The notes: a model not told the origin generated them from the sequence alone. A stretch of 64,000 bases of DNA from Phenylobacterium sp. (GCF_004297125.1 NZ_SCVD01000030.1:62001-126000), one strand, 5' to 3'. Shown: positions 8,333 to 17,681, counted from the stretch's first letter. Translations and numbers: made by a program.

Positions 8333-9475
8333 ATGAAGGCGGCTTCGGTCTCGGACTTTCGTGAACTGGCGCGGCGCAGGCTGCCGAACATCTTCTTCGA
8401 GTACATCGACGGCGGCTCGTACGCCGAGGAGACGCTGCGTCGGAACGTGGCCGACCTGGAGGCGATCGCGCTCCGCCAGCTGGTCATGCGCGACACCACC
8501 AAGCTCAATATGACCGTCGAGACCCTGGGCCAGACGCTGCAGATGCCGGTGGGCTTGTCACCGGTAGGCATGGCCGGGATGTACGCCCGACGCGGGGAGG
8601 TCCAGGCGGCGCGGGCGGCGGCGGAGGCCGGGGCGCCGTTCTGCCTGTCGACGGTGGGCGTCTGCTCCGTAGAGGAGGTGGCCAAGGCGGCCGCGCCGCC
8701 CTGGTTCCAGCTCTACATGCTGAAGGACCGCGGCTACATGCGCGAGCTGCTGCAGCGGGCCAAGGCCGTGGGGTCGCCGGTGCTGGTGTTCACCGTGGAC
8801 CTGCCGACGCCCGGCTCGCGCTACCGCGACATCCGCTCCGGCTTCACGGGCGCGACTCCCCTGCAGGCGGCGCTCACCCAGGCGTGGGACGGGGTCACCC
8901 ATCCGGGCTGGACCTGGGACGTGTTCGTACGCGGCCGGCCGCACACCCTTGGCACCGTGGTCGGGGCGGTCACGGAAGGACGGCGCGTGACCGACTTCCT
9001 CTCGTGGATCGCCCGGAACTTCGACCGATCCGTGACCTGGAAGGACATGGACTGGATCCGCGAGACCTGGGACGGGCCGATCGTGGTCAAGGGCGTGCTG
9101 GACGCCGCCGACGCCCGCGACGCGGTGAAGGCCGGCGCGCAGGGCCTGGTGGTGTCGAACCATGGCGGCCGCCAGCTCGATGGCGTGAAGTCGTCGATCT
9201 CGGCCCTGCCCAGGATCGCCCAGGCCGTGGGGGGCGACCTGGAGATCTACATGGACGGCGGAATCCGCTCCGGCCTGGACGTGCTGAAGGCGCTGGCGCT
9301 GGGGGCGAAGGCCTGTTTCGTCGGCCGGCCCTGGGCGTGGGCGCTGGGCGCCGGCGGACAGCCGGCGGTGACGAAGATGCTGGACATCCTGCGGGCCGAA
9401 CTGGCCGTCGCCATGATCCTGACAGGCTGCACAAATGTCCAAGACGCGGGCAGGAGCCTGCTGGACGAAGGCTAG
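8333..9475 (+). CDS. lldD: FMN-dependent L-lactate dehydrogenase / alpha-hydroxy-acid oxidase
   Basis: The 380-residue protein is of normal family length. It has the alpha-hydroxy-acid dehydrogenase TIM barrel with FEYIDGGSYAEETLR at the start, FMN-contacting residues in PVGLSPVGMAG and QLYMLKDR, the lysine in VVKGVL (Lys253), and the catalytic signature SNHGGRQLDG with His277 as base. The FMN-phosphate loop is DGGIRSG. The ATG is preceded by GGGGAGG. The likely substrate is L-lactate, giving pyruvate and passing electrons to quinone, but other 2-hydroxy acids are possible. Confidence 0.9.
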   Translation: MKAASVSDFRELARRRLPNIFFEYIDGGSYAEETLRRNVADLEAIALRQLVMRDTTKLNMTVETLGQTLQMPVGLSPVGMAGMYARRGEVQAARAAAEAGAPFCLSTVGVCSVEEVAKAAAPPWFQLYMLKDRGYMRELLQRAKAVGSPVLVFTVDLPTPGSRYRDIRSGFTGATPLQAALTQAWDGVTHPGWTWDVFVRGRPHTLGTVVGAVTEGRRVTDFLSWIARNFDRSVTWKDMDWIRETWDGPIVVKGVLDAADARDAVKAGAQGLVVSNHGGRQLDGVKSSISALPRIAQAVGGDLEIYMDGGIRSGLDVLKALALGAKACFVGRPWAWALGAGGQPAVTKMLDILRAELAVAMILTGCTNVQDAGRSLLDEG

Positions 9476-9481
9476 GTCGCC

Positions 9482-9497
9482 TTCCGCGCGAGCGGAA
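9482..9497 (+). terminator. Hairpin after lldD
   Basis: TTCCGC and GCGGAA pair perfectly around a GCGA tetraloop, seven bases past the lldD stop, followed by TTC. The T-run is short, so termination strength is uncertain. Confidence 0.4.
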
Positions 9498-9586
9498 TTC
9501 ACCATCACGCGAACTCTATTGTGCAGTGCGAAACATTTTGCTCTGCTGCGAGTTCTGAACCCGATCGGTAAATCCGGAGGACGGGT

Positions 9587-9766
9587 ATGCGTGAGTTGAA
9601 GTGCCTGGCCTATTCGCTCAGCCATGACGAGGACGTCTGGCGCTGGAGCGTCTATGACGAGGACGGCGTAACGGTCGCGGACGGCGCCCATGCGACGCAG
9701 GCCGCAGCGCAACAAGCGGTGGAGATCACCTTGCGATCGGCCGGCGGCGAGAGCCTGTCGGCCTAG
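9587..9766 (+). CDS. Small hypothetical protein, 59 residues
   Basis: An ATG with GGAGG a few bases upstream opens a 59-residue frame ending in TAG at 9764-9766. The product is acidic in the middle (HDEDVWRWSVYDEDG) and then Ala/Gln-rich in a predicted helix. The strand-strand-helix pattern recalls small DUF1508-like or HicB-like folds, but I cannot name the family. Codon use has GC-rich third positions like the neighbours, which supports it as real. Confidence 0.7.
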   Translation: MRELKCLAYSLSHDEDVWRWSVYDEDGVTVADGAHATQAAAQQAVEITLRSAGGESLSA

Positions 9767-9802
9767 GTTGCCGGACGCGGAGCGCGGCCCTAGCCTCAGG
9801 TG

Positions 9803-10507
9803 ATGGTGAAGGCCGCGCTTGCGCGCATCTGGCGGTTCGTGAAGCGTTTCGAGGCGCGGGTCCTGATCGGGCTGGCGCTGGCCGCGGGCGCCCTATGGGC
9901 GTTCCTCAGCATCGCCGACGAGATGGCCGAGGGTGAGACCGGGGTCGTCGACCGCCGCATCATCCTGATGCTGCGCGAGCCGGGCGACCTGACCGATCCG
10001 GTCGGATCGAAGAACGTCGAGGAAGCGGTTCGCGACATCACCGCCCTGGGCGGAACCACGCTCGTGGTCCTGGTGACGGTCGTCTCTGTGCTGGCCTTCG
10101 TGTTTCACAAGAAGCGCGTCCACGCCGCCGTGATGGCCGGGGTCATGCTGGCGGCCTGGGGTTCTAGCCAGGCCACGAAGGCCCTGTACGGCCGGCCGCG
10201 GCCGGACCTGGTGCCTCACGAGGCCTATGTCTATTCGGCGAGCTTCCCCAGCGGGCACTCGACCATGTCCACGGCGGCCTTCCTGACGCTCGCCATGCTG
10301 GTTGCGAGCCTGGAAGCGCGACGGCGCAGCAAGGGCCTGGCCTATGTCATGGCGGGCCTGGTGGTGGTGGGCGTGGGCTTCAGCCGGGTCTATCTGGGCG
10401 TGCATTGGCCGACCGACGTGCTGGCGGGCTGGTTCCTGGGCGCGACCTGGGCGCTGCTCGGCTGGATCGCGCTCCGGGCCCTGAACGCGCCGACCCGCGG
10501 GACCTAG
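9803..10507 (+). CDS. PAP2-family phosphatase (membrane)
   Basis: About 234 residues with several membrane helices and all three PAP2 phosphatase motifs in order: KALYGRPRP, then FPSGHSTM, then SRVYLGVHWPTD, the last two holding the catalytic histidines. These enzymes remove phosphate from lipids such as undecaprenyl pyrophosphate or phosphatidic acid at the outer face of the inner membrane. The start is either the GTG at 9800 or the ATG at 9803, and no clear ribosome site decides it. The stop overlaps the convergent amidase stop by four bases. Confidence 0.9.
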   Translation: MVKAALARIWRFVKRFEARVLIGLALAAGALWAFLSIADEMAEGETGVVDRRIILMLREPGDLTDPVGSKNVEEAVRDITALGGTTLVVLVTVVSVLAFVFHKKRVHAAVMAGVMLAAWGSSQATKALYGRPRPDLVPHEAYVYSASFPSGHSTMSTAAFLTLAMLVASLEARRRSKGLAYVMAGLVVVGVGFSRVYLGVHWPTDVLAGWFLGATWALLGWIALRALNAPTRGT

Positions 10508-11784
10508 ACCGCGAAACCCGATAGATCGGGCGTGCGGCCATTCCAGCCGGAAACCTTCTCGAACGCCGCGCCGATGGCGACCACGGAGGCCTCGTCGCGT
10601 GGGCGGCCGAGGATCTGCAGGCCGGCCGGGAAGCCAGCGTCGGTGAGGCCGCAGGGCACGCTGATCCCTGGAAGGTCCAGGTAGTTGGCGGCGCGGGTGA
10701 GGCGGCTGAGCGGGGAGACGGTCTCGTCGACGGTGTCGATCGGCGGGGCCGGGATCGGGCAGGTGGGGCTGAGCAGGCCGTCGTAGCCGGCCAGCCAGGC
10801 GTGGAACGCGGCCTGGTCGGCCGCCCGGCGCAGGTGCGCCTCGGCCAGGCGCTCGTCCGAGATCTCGCGGCCGGCTTCGAAGCGGCGGACGATCCAGGGG
10901 TCCATGACTTCGGCGTGCGCCTGGATACGGTCCTTCCAGATGCGCCAGCCCTCGCCGGCCATGAGCATGCCGTTGGGGGTGAACGAGTGGTCCAGGGTCT
11001 GGGGCGGTTCGATCATCTCGACGCCGAGGCCGGCGCCGCGCAGGCGCTCCAGAGCCTCAAGGTAGAGCCGGCCGATCTCTGGATCGACCTCCCCCAGGGC
11101 GTCCAGCGGGATGGCGGCCAGGCGGCGGCCGGTGGCGTCGGTCGTCAGGGCGGCCTCGGCGTCGAACGGACCGCGCGTGGCGGTCTCGCCGTCCGGGCCG
11201 GAGATGACGGCGAGCGCGCGGGCGGCCGTCGCGACGTCGCGCGCCAGGACGCCCACGGTGTCGAGGGCGGGGCTGAGCGGATGGACGCCCCTCAGGCTGA
11301 CCAGGCCGCGGCCGGGTTTGAGGCCGATGACGCCACAGGTCGCGGCGGGGATGCGGACCGACCCGCCCGTATCGCTGCCCAGCGCCACATCGCAGAGGCC
11401 CGCCGCCACCGCGACGGCGGAGCCGGAGGACGAGCCGCCGGGCGCGCGGTGGATCGTGGAGTCCCACGGGTTCCAGGGCGCGCCGACCGCCCGGTTGGTG
11501 CCCCAGCCGCCGTAGGCCAGCTCGACGGTGTGGGTCTTGCCGACCGCGACGTAGCCCGCCTGCAGCAGGCGTTCGACGACGACGGCGTGATGGGCCGGGC
11601 TGGGGTCGAGGGGCACGCGCGCCCCGCCGCCCGTGGGGACGTCCGCGACGTCGAACAGATCCTTGATGGCGAGGGTCGGGCCGGTTGCGACGTCGCCGGC
11701 CAGGGGCGGGTCGAACACCTGGACGAAGGCCTTCAGCGCGCCATCGTAACGGCGAATGCGGGCGAGGGCTTCGTCGGGCGTCAT
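10504..11784 (-). CDS. Amidase (amidase signature family)
   Basis: A 426-residue amidase-signature enzyme with the Ser-cisSer-Lys triad: Lys41 in LAIKDLF, the cis-Ser in the GGSSSGSA loop (about 117-119) and the nucleophile Ser142 in GSDTGGSVRIP. The family hydrolyses amides such as malonamate, allophanate or aryl amides. The substrate is not fixed by sequence. It is divergent, across 46 bases, from a malonyl-CoA synthetase-like gene, so a malonate-derived amide is a reasonable guess. Confidence 0.88.
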   Translation of the reverse strand: MTPDEALARIRRYDGALKAFVQVFDPPLAGDVATGPTLAIKDLFDVADVPTGGGARVPLDPSPAHHAVVVERLLQAGYVAVGKTHTVELAYGGWGTNRAVGAPWNPWDSTIHRAPGGSSSGSAVAVAAGLCDVALGSDTGGSVRIPAATCGVIGLKPGRGLVSLRGVHPLSPALDTVGVLARDVATAARALAVISGPDGETATRGPFDAEAALTTDATGRRLAAIPLDALGEVDPEIGRLYLEALERLRGAGLGVEMIEPPQTLDHSFTPNGMLMAGEGWRIWKDRIQAHAEVMDPWIVRRFEAGREISDERLAEAHLRRAADQAAFHAWLAGYDGLLSPTCPIPAPPIDTVDETVSPLSRLTRAANYLDLPGISVPCGLTDAGFPAGLQILGRPRDEASVVAIGAAFEKVSGWNGRTPDLSGFAV

Positions 11785-11830
11785 ATCCCAACTATCGCGC
11801 GGCGCGTCTGGTCAGGCTAGGGAGGCGGAC

Positions 11831-13249
11831 ATGCCAAATCAGACTTCCGCGAACCTCTACGAGCTGTTGGCCAGCCGGTTTCCGTCCGACCGTTCGAAGC
11901 CCTGCTTCCTGCTGAGCGACGGGCGCGCCATCAGCTATGGCGAGCTCGAGACGGGCGCGGCGCATGTCGCGGGCCGGCTCGTCGCCGAGGGCGTTCGACC
12001 CGGCGACCGGGTGGCGCTGCAGGCGGAGAAGAGCGCCGAGGTCATCATGGTGTACCTGGGGGTGCTCAAGGCGGGCGCGGTCTTCCTGCCGTTGAACAGC
12101 GCCTACACGCCGGCCGAGGTGGACTACTTCCTGGGCGACGCCGAGCCCAAGGTGTTCGTCACCGATCCTCCGGCCTGGGTGGCCGAGGCGGCGGAGCGCG
12201 CGCCGTTGGACACGACCGTTCCGCGCGCCGCTTCCGATCTGGCCTCGCTGATCTACACCTCGGGCACCACCGGCCGCTCCAAGGGCGCGATGCTGAGCCA
12301 TGGGAACCTGGCCGAGAACGCCCTGGCCCTGCACGCGGCCTGGGGCTTCACGAGGGACGACGTGCTGCTCCACGCCCTGCCGATCTTCCATGTCCACGGT
12401 CTGTTCGTGGCCCTGCACTGCGCGCTGCTGAGCGGCTGTTCCATGGTCTGGCTGCCGAAGTTCGCCGACGCCGAGGTGTTGGCCGGCCTGAACAGGGCGA
12501 CGGTGATGATGGGCGTGCCGACCTTCTACACGCGCCTGCTGGCCAATCCAGGGTTCACGAAGGCCAAGGCCGGGGGCGTGCGTCTCTTCGTCTGCGGCTC
12601 GGCCCCGCTGCTGCCGTCCACCTTCGCCGAGTTCGAGGAGCGCACCGGCCAGCGGATCCTGGAACGCTACGGGATGAGCGAGGCGGTGATCATCACCACC
12701 AATCCGCTGGAGGGCGAGCGGGTCGCGGGCTCGGTGGGCTACCCGCTGCCGGGCGTGGAGCTGCGGATCGCAGGCGGCGAGGAGACAGGGGTCATCGAGA
12801 TCCGCGGGCCCAGCGTGTTCCGCGAGTACTGGCGGATGCCCGAGAAGACCGCGGAGGAGTTCACCGCCGACGGCTTCTTCATCACCGGCGACGTGGGGCG
12901 GCGCGACCCCGACGGGCGGGTCTGGATCTCGGGCCGGGCCAAGGACCTGATCATCTCGGGCGGCTACAATGTCTATCCCAAGGAGGTCGAGCTGGTGCTC
13001 GACGAGCTGGCCGGCGTGGCCGAGAGCGCAGTGATCGGCGTGCCCCACAGGGACTTCGGCGAGGGCGTCGTCGCCGTCGTCATCGGTCAGGGCGACGAGG
13101 CCGCGATGATCGCCGAGGCGCGGACCCAGCTCGCTGCCTACAAGGCGCCCAAGCGGATCGTGTTCGTGGACGAACTGCCGCGCAACGCGATGGGCAAGGT
13201 GCAGAAGAACCTGCTGCGCCAGCGTTACGCGGACCTGTTCGCAGGCTGA
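11831..13249 (+). CDS. Acyl-CoA synthetase, malonyl-CoA synthetase (MatB)-like
   Basis: The 472-residue protein is an adenylate-forming acyl-CoA ligase. It has the P-loop-like YTSGTTGRSKG at 142-152, the IFHVHGLFVA and ERYGMSEA segments typical of MatB, the hinge region ITGDVGRRDPDG to GGYNVYPKEVE, and the C-terminal lysine in RNAMGKVQKN. It would convert malonate (or methylmalonate), ATP and CoA to malonyl-CoA and AMP. GGGAGG precedes the ATG. It is slightly shorter than usual because the linker near residue 105-130 is compact. Assignment to MatB over other small-acid ligases is by overall resemblance. Confidence 0.82.
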   Translation: MPNQTSANLYELLASRFPSDRSKPCFLLSDGRAISYGELETGAAHVAGRLVAEGVRPGDRVALQAEKSAEVIMVYLGVLKAGAVFLPLNSAYTPAEVDYFLGDAEPKVFVTDPPAWVAEAAERAPLDTTVPRAASDLASLIYTSGTTGRSKGAMLSHGNLAENALALHAAWGFTRDDVLLHALPIFHVHGLFVALHCALLSGCSMVWLPKFADAEVLAGLNRATVMMGVPTFYTRLLANPGFTKAKAGGVRLFVCGSAPLLPSTFAEFEERTGQRILERYGMSEAVIITTNPLEGERVAGSVGYPLPGVELRIAGGEETGVIEIRGPSVFREYWRMPEKTAEEFTADGFFITGDVGRRDPDGRVWISGRAKDLIISGGYNVYPKEVELVLDELAGVAESAVIGVPHRDFGEGVVAVVIGQGDEAAMIAEARTQLAAYKAPKRIVFVDELPRNAMGKVQKNLLRQRYADLFAG

Positions 13250-13259
13250 GGGCGACCGG

Positions 13260-13676
13260 CTAGCGGCCCGCCTCGGTGGCGCGGCGGCCGCCGGGGCGGA
13301 CGTCGCCCTGCTGAACCTGGCGCAGGCGGGCCACATAGATCGGGCCCGTGGCCATCAGCACGCCCAGCACGTCGGCGGTGACCTTGACCGGCGAGATCAG
13401 CTCGCCGGCGACGCAGGGCGCCAGTTCGGCCAGCAGCACGACCCAGGCCGCCACCAGCGGGATATCCCCTCGCCGGACATAGGGCATGAGCGCATAGGCC
13501 AAGGCGGTGCCCACGTAGAACAGCAGCACCCGCGCCGCGAAGCCGTCGGTTAGGGAACTGAGCGACAGGGCAAGCACGACGCCGCCCATGGCGCAGCCGA
13601 TCGGCACGTAGAGCGCGCGTGGAAGGCCGGTCGGCGCCGGCAGGGGGAGGGATGATCCGAACATCGCGACATACAC
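13260..13676 (-). CDS. Hypothetical membrane protein (VanZ-like)
   Basis: A 138-residue protein with about four hydrophobic segments, the pattern ALPYVRRGDIPLVAAW-like between helices, and a positively charged C-terminus. The helix layout and GELISPVKVTADVLGV segment resemble small VanZ-like proteins, but the match is loose and no function follows from it. The start is a GTG at 13676, with an in-frame ATG at 13664 as the alternative. Neither has a strong ribosome site. Confidence 0.65.
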   Translation of the reverse strand: MYVAMFGSSLPLPAPTGLPRALYVPIGCAMGGVVLALSLSSLTDGFAARVLLFYVGTALAYALMPYVRRGDIPLVAAWVVLLAELAPCVAGELISPVKVTADVLGVLMATGPIYVARLRQVQQGDVRPGGRRATEAGR

Positions 13677-13820
13677 CGTAAACGGCGGGCGTCACTTCAC
13701 GCTTAATGTTCGTGGTTATGCGGAAGTGATCGAGTTCTCGCAAGGCGTGTATGTTGTCGGGTGACACGTCAGGTGAGACGCGCCTTGCGCCCGGTGGTGC
13801 GACGCGCTTTCAGAGGGTTG

Positions 13821-14639
13821 ATGGACAAGCTCTTCTTCGACCTCAAGGCCACGCACAATCCGCACCGCTGGCACCTCCCGGTGGACCCGTCGATCTGCGT
13901 GGGGCCGCCAGGCAACGTCTTCATGTTCGGCGGGGTCGGCCTGGCCTCGGCGGTGGCGGCGCTGGAGCGGACGACCGGCCGTCCGCTGATCTGGGCCACG
14001 GCGCAGTACCTGGGCTTCGCGCGACCGGGCAGCGTGGTGGACATCGACGTCTGGACGCCGGTCCAGGGCAAGTACAACACCCAGGCCAACACCAAGGGCC
14101 ACGTCGACGACAAGGAGATCATCTCGGTCAGCGCCGCCTTGGGCGCCCGGCCCAGCGAGCTGTCGGGCCAGTGGACCGACCGGCCGGACGTGCCGCCTCC
14201 CGAGGACTGTGATCCGGCGGAGCACTGGCGCGCAGCCGAGGGCGGCCTCCACAGCCGCATCGAGGTGCGGGTGGCCAAGGGACGCTACGGCACGGCGAGG
14301 AGCGGCGCTCCGGAGGCCGACGGCCGCTCGGCGCTCTGGGTGCGTCCGCGGGAGCGGATCGCCATCGACAGCGCGATGCTGGCCATCATGGCCGACTTCG
14401 TTCCGTCGGGCATCGGGGCGGCGCTGGGCAAGAACGCCGGCGGCAACAGCCTGGACAACACCCTGCGCATCCGCCGCATCGTGCCGACCGACTGGGTGCT
14501 GTGCGACATCCGCATCGCCGGCGTGCATGGCGGCTTCGGGCACGGGGCGATGCATCTCTACGCCCAGGACGGCGAGCTGATGGCGACGGCCAGCCAGTCG
14601 CTGATCGTGCGTGTTCGTGAGACCGCCGAAGACCGTTGA
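13821..14639 (+). CDS. Acyl-CoA thioesterase-like protein, double hotdog (TesB/4HBT family)
   Basis: A 272-residue protein from an ATG preceded by AGAGGG. The frame is open further upstream, but that part is Arg-rich and looks untranslated. The N-terminal half has GNVFMFGGVGLASAVAALE, the helix region of a first hotdog domain. The C-terminal half has SLDNTLRIRR and ends with ELMATASQSLIVR, the usual last strand of TesB-like thioesterases. It probably hydrolyses an acyl-CoA. Confidence 0.82.
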   Translation: MDKLFFDLKATHNPHRWHLPVDPSICVGPPGNVFMFGGVGLASAVAALERTTGRPLIWATAQYLGFARPGSVVDIDVWTPVQGKYNTQANTKGHVDDKEIISVSAALGARPSELSGQWTDRPDVPPPEDCDPAEHWRAAEGGLHSRIEVRVAKGRYGTARSGAPEADGRSALWVRPRERIAIDSAMLAIMADFVPSGIGAALGKNAGGNSLDNTLRIRRIVPTDWVLCDIRIAGVHGGFGHGAMHLYAQDGELMATASQSLIVRVRETAEDR

Positions 14640-14654
14640 GCAGCATGACAAAGC

Positions 14655-14677
14655 CGTAACGATCGCTCGCCGTTACG
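14655..14677. promoter_or_regulatory. Inverted repeat upstream of the M13 peptidase gene
   Basis: CGTAACG and CGTTACG are perfect complements separated by nine bases, just past the thioesterase stop and about 65 bases before the peptidase ATG. It could be an operator for the downstream operon or a weak 3' hairpin for the upstream gene. No T-run follows. Confidence 0.3.
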
Positions 14678-14742
14678 CCGGGTGTAAGAGGCGGCGACAC
14701 GAGGCGCGGACCGAACCCGCGCCCAAGGGAGCGTACCTTCGC

Positions 14743-16863
14743 ATGACCATCCGCCTGTCCTGGCTCGCCGCGGCGTCGTCCGCGGCCCTGCTGTCCGCCT
14801 GCGCCACGATGCCGCCGCCGCCGGTCGCCGAGGCGCCGCAGCCCGCGCCGGCCCCCGCGCCGTCGCCCAGGCCCAGGGCGCAGGTGGGGACGTTCGGGTT
14901 CGACGTCTCCGGGATGGACACCTCGGTGGCCGCCGGCGACGATTTCTTCCGCTACGGCGTCGGCAAGTGGGTGGACCGCACCGAGATCCCCGCCGACCGC
15001 TCGAACCTGACCAGCTTCGCCGTCATCGGCGAGATGGCGGCGGCGCGGACCCGGGCGATCATCGAGGACTCGGCCAAGACCACCGCGCCGGCCGGCTCCG
15101 AAGCCCAGAAGATCGGCGACTATTTCGCCAGCTTCATGGATGAGGCGCGGATCGAACAACTGGGCGCCGCGCCATTGAAGCCGGAGCTTGAGGCGATCGC
15201 CGCGATCAGGACCCGCAAGGACCTGGCGCGGGTGCTGGGCGGCAGCGTGCGGGCCGACACCGACGCGCTGAACGCCACCAATTTCGTCACCGAGCGGATC
15301 TTCGGCGTCTGGGTGGCCGAAGACCTGAACGACACCTCGATCTACCGGCCCTACCTGATGCAGGGCGGCCTCGGCATGCCCGACCGCCAGTACTATCTCG
15401 GCGACAGCCCCCGGTTCGTGGAGTTGCGGGCCAAGTACCTGACCCACATCGCCGTCATGCTGAAGCTGGCCGGCTATTCCGACGTCGAGGCCCGGGCCAA
15501 GCGGGTCATGGCGCTGGAGACCGCCATCGCCAAGGCCCACGTCTCGGTGGACGAGAGCGCCGACGTGGCCAAGTCCAACACCGTCTGGACCCGCGCCGAA
15601 CTGCCGAAGAAGGCCCCCGGGCTCGACTGGGACACCTTCCTGGCGGCTGCGGGCCTGGCCGATCAGCCGCGGTTCGGGGCCTGGCAGGCGAGCGCGATCA
15701 GCGGCGTCGCCAGGCTGGCGGGCAGCCAGCCGATCCAGGCCTGGCAGGACTATCTGGCCTTCCATACCGTCGAGCGGGGCGCGCCCTATCTGGCGAAGGC
15801 GTTCGTCGACGAGCACTTCGCGTTCAACGGCCAGGCCCTGTCGGGCACGCCCCAGTTGCGGGAGCGTTGGAAGCGTGGCGTCGACTTCACCTCGAACGCC
15901 GTGGGCGAGGCGGTCGGCAAGCTCTACGTCGAGCGCCATTTCCCGCCCGCGGCCAAGGCCGAGGCCAAGGAGATGGCCGAGAACGTGCTGAAGGCGTTCG
16001 GCCAGCGGATCGACAAGCTGGACTGGATGACGCCGGAGACCAAGGCCCAGGCCCGGCGCAAGCTGGCCAACTTCCGCATCCAGGTGGGCTATCCCGACAC
16101 CTGGCGTGACTATTCCGGCCTGGAGATCGTCCGTGGCGACGCCTATGGCAACCAGTTCCGGGCCAGCCTGTTCGAGTACCAGCGCAACGTCGCCAAGCTG
16201 GGCAAGGCGGTGGACCGCGGCGAATGGTTCATGAACCCGCAGACCGTGAACGCGCTGTTCGCCCCCAGCCAGAACTCGATCACCTTCCCGGCGGCGATCC
16301 TGGAGCCGACCTTCTTCGATCCCAACGCCGACGCGGCGGTGAACTACGGCGCCATCGGCGGCGTCATCGGCCACGAGGTGAGCCACGGCTTCGACGACAC
16401 CGGCGCGCTGTTCGACGAGAACGGCAACCTGCGCAACTGGTGGACCGCCCAGGACATGGCCCGCTTCCGCGCGGAGACCAAGAAGCTGGCCGACCAGTAC
16501 AGCGCCTACGAGCCGCTGCCCGGCCTGCACATCAACGGCCAGCAGGTGCTGGGCGAGAACATCGCCGATGTGGCGGGCCTCGCGACGGCCTATGACGCCT
16601 ACATCCTGTCGCTGAAGGGCGCGGCCCCGCAGACCCTCGACGGTTTCACGGCCGATCAGCGGTTCTTCCTGGGCTGGGCTCAGAACTACCGGGCCAAGTT
16701 CCGCGAGCCGTCGCTGCGGCGCACCGTCGTGACCGACGTCCACTCTCCGGGGCCCTGGCGGGCGCTGACGGTGCGCAACCTGGACGCCTGGTACCCGGCT
16801 TTCGACGTGAAGCCGGGCCAGAAGCTGTACCTGGCGCCCGCCGACCGCGTGAAGATCTGGTAG
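14743..16863 (+). CDS. M13-family zinc metallopeptidase, lipoprotein (PepO/neprilysin-like)
   Basis: A 706-residue peptidase of M13 length. It begins with a lipoprotein signal peptide ending in LLSAC, then a Pro/Ala spacer. The zinc site is VIGHEVSHGFDD (HExxH), with the third ligand in GENIADVAGL. NAFW-like substrate-binding sequence is replaced by NALFAPSQNSITFPAA, as in many bacterial relatives. It should be anchored to a membrane facing the periplasm and cleave oligopeptides. The ATG at 14743 is supported by AAGGGAG and the signal peptide. The SpoU methyltransferase gene starts five bases downstream. Confidence 0.93.
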   Translation: MTIRLSWLAAASSAALLSACATMPPPPVAEAPQPAPAPAPSPRPRAQVGTFGFDVSGMDTSVAAGDDFFRYGVGKWVDRTEIPADRSNLTSFAVIGEMAAARTRAIIEDSAKTTAPAGSEAQKIGDYFASFMDEARIEQLGAAPLKPELEAIAAIRTRKDLARVLGGSVRADTDALNATNFVTERIFGVWVAEDLNDTSIYRPYLMQGGLGMPDRQYYLGDSPRFVELRAKYLTHIAVMLKLAGYSDVEARAKRVMALETAIAKAHVSVDESADVAKSNTVWTRAELPKKAPGLDWDTFLAAAGLADQPRFGAWQASAISGVARLAGSQPIQAWQDYLAFHTVERGAPYLAKAFVDEHFAFNGQALSGTPQLRERWKRGVDFTSNAVGEAVGKLYVERHFPPAAKAEAKEMAENVLKAFGQRIDKLDWMTPETKAQARRKLANFRIQVGYPDTWRDYSGLEIVRGDAYGNQFRASLFEYQRNVAKLGKAVDRGEWFMNPQTVNALFAPSQNSITFPAAILEPTFFDPNADAAVNYGAIGGVIGHEVSHGFDDTGALFDENGNLRNWWTAQDMARFRAETKKLADQYSAYEPLPGLHINGQQVLGENIADVAGLATAYDAYILSLKGAAPQTLDGFTADQRFFLGWAQNYRAKFREPSLRRTVVTDVHSPGPWRALTVRNLDAWYPAFDVKPGQKLYLAPADRVKIW

Positions 16864-16868
16864 CCGGC

Positions 16869-17681
16869 TTGCCCAAGATCCTCCGGATCGACGACGCCGG
16901 CGATCCGCGCCTGGAAGCCTATCGCGCGGTGCGCGAGCGCGACCTGGCCGGCCGCGACGGCCTGTTCGTCGCCGAGGGGCGCGTGGTTCTGGAGAAGGCG
17001 GTGGTGGCCATGCCCGGAGCCATCGCCTCGGTCCTGGTGGCCGAGCACCGGCTGGCGGCCCTGGCCGACGTGCTGGCGGCGCTGCCCGGCGATACGCCCG
17101 TCTATGCGGCCGGGCAGGTGGCGATGGACGAGGTTGTGGGGTTCCCGATCCACCGTGGGATCCTGGCGGTCGGCCGGCGGCCGACGCGCGACGCCGCGGA
17201 GATGATCGCGGCGCTGCCGGCGGACGCCCTGGTCGTCGGCCTCGTCGGCATCGCCAACCACGACAACATCGGCGGGATCTTCCGCAACGCCGCCGCCTTC
17301 GGAGCCGATGCGGTCCTGTTGGACGACACCTGCTGCGATCCCCTGTACCGCAAGGCGATCCGGGTCAGCGTCGGCGCGGCCCTCACGGTCCCGTTCGCGC
17401 GGGCCGGCGACGCCCTGAGCCTGCTGCGGGCCCTGGACGCGGCCGGTTTCGAGAGCGTCGCCCTGTCGCCACGGGGCGAGACCGAACTGGGCGACGTGCG
17501 GCCGGGACGCCGGGTCGCGGCGCTGTTCGGCGCCGAGGGGCCGGGCCTGCCCGAGGCGGCCCTGGCGCGCTCGCGGGCGGTGCGGATCGCCATGGCCGGC
17601 GGGTTCGATTCCCTCAATGTCGCCACCACCAGCGGGATCGTCCTGCATCACCTGGCCACGCGCCGCGAGGGGCCGGTTTAA
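16869..17681 (+). CDS. TrmH/SpoU-family RNA methyltransferase
   Basis: The 270-residue protein has the SPOUT knot motifs GLVGIANHDNIGGIFRNAAAFG, ALFGAEGPGLPE and SLNVATTSGIVLHHL, which form the trefoil SAM site, after an N-terminal substrate-binding domain. It would 2'-O-methylate tRNA or rRNA, and the target is not evident. The start is TTG at 16869, five bases after the peptidase stop, so the two are probably co-transcribed. Confidence 0.9.
   Translation: MPKILRIDDAGDPRLEAYRAVRERDLAGRDGLFVAEGRVVLEKAVVAMPGAIASVLVAEHRLAALADVLAALPGDTPVYAAGQVAMDEVVGFPIHRGILAVGRRPTRDAAEMIAALPADALVVGLVGIANHDNIGGIFRNAAAFGADAVLLDDTCCDPLYRKAIRVSVGAALTVPFARAGDALSLLRALDAAGFESVALSPRGETELGDVRPGRRVAALFGAEGPGLPEAALARSRAVRIAMAGGFDSLNVATTSGIVLHHLATRREGPV

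Noticed and set aside
14386-16743. A 785-residue minus-strand frame over the M13 peptidase gene
   Set aside because: It covers a clear peptidase with an HExxH site on the other strand. Its composition is that of a shadow frame.
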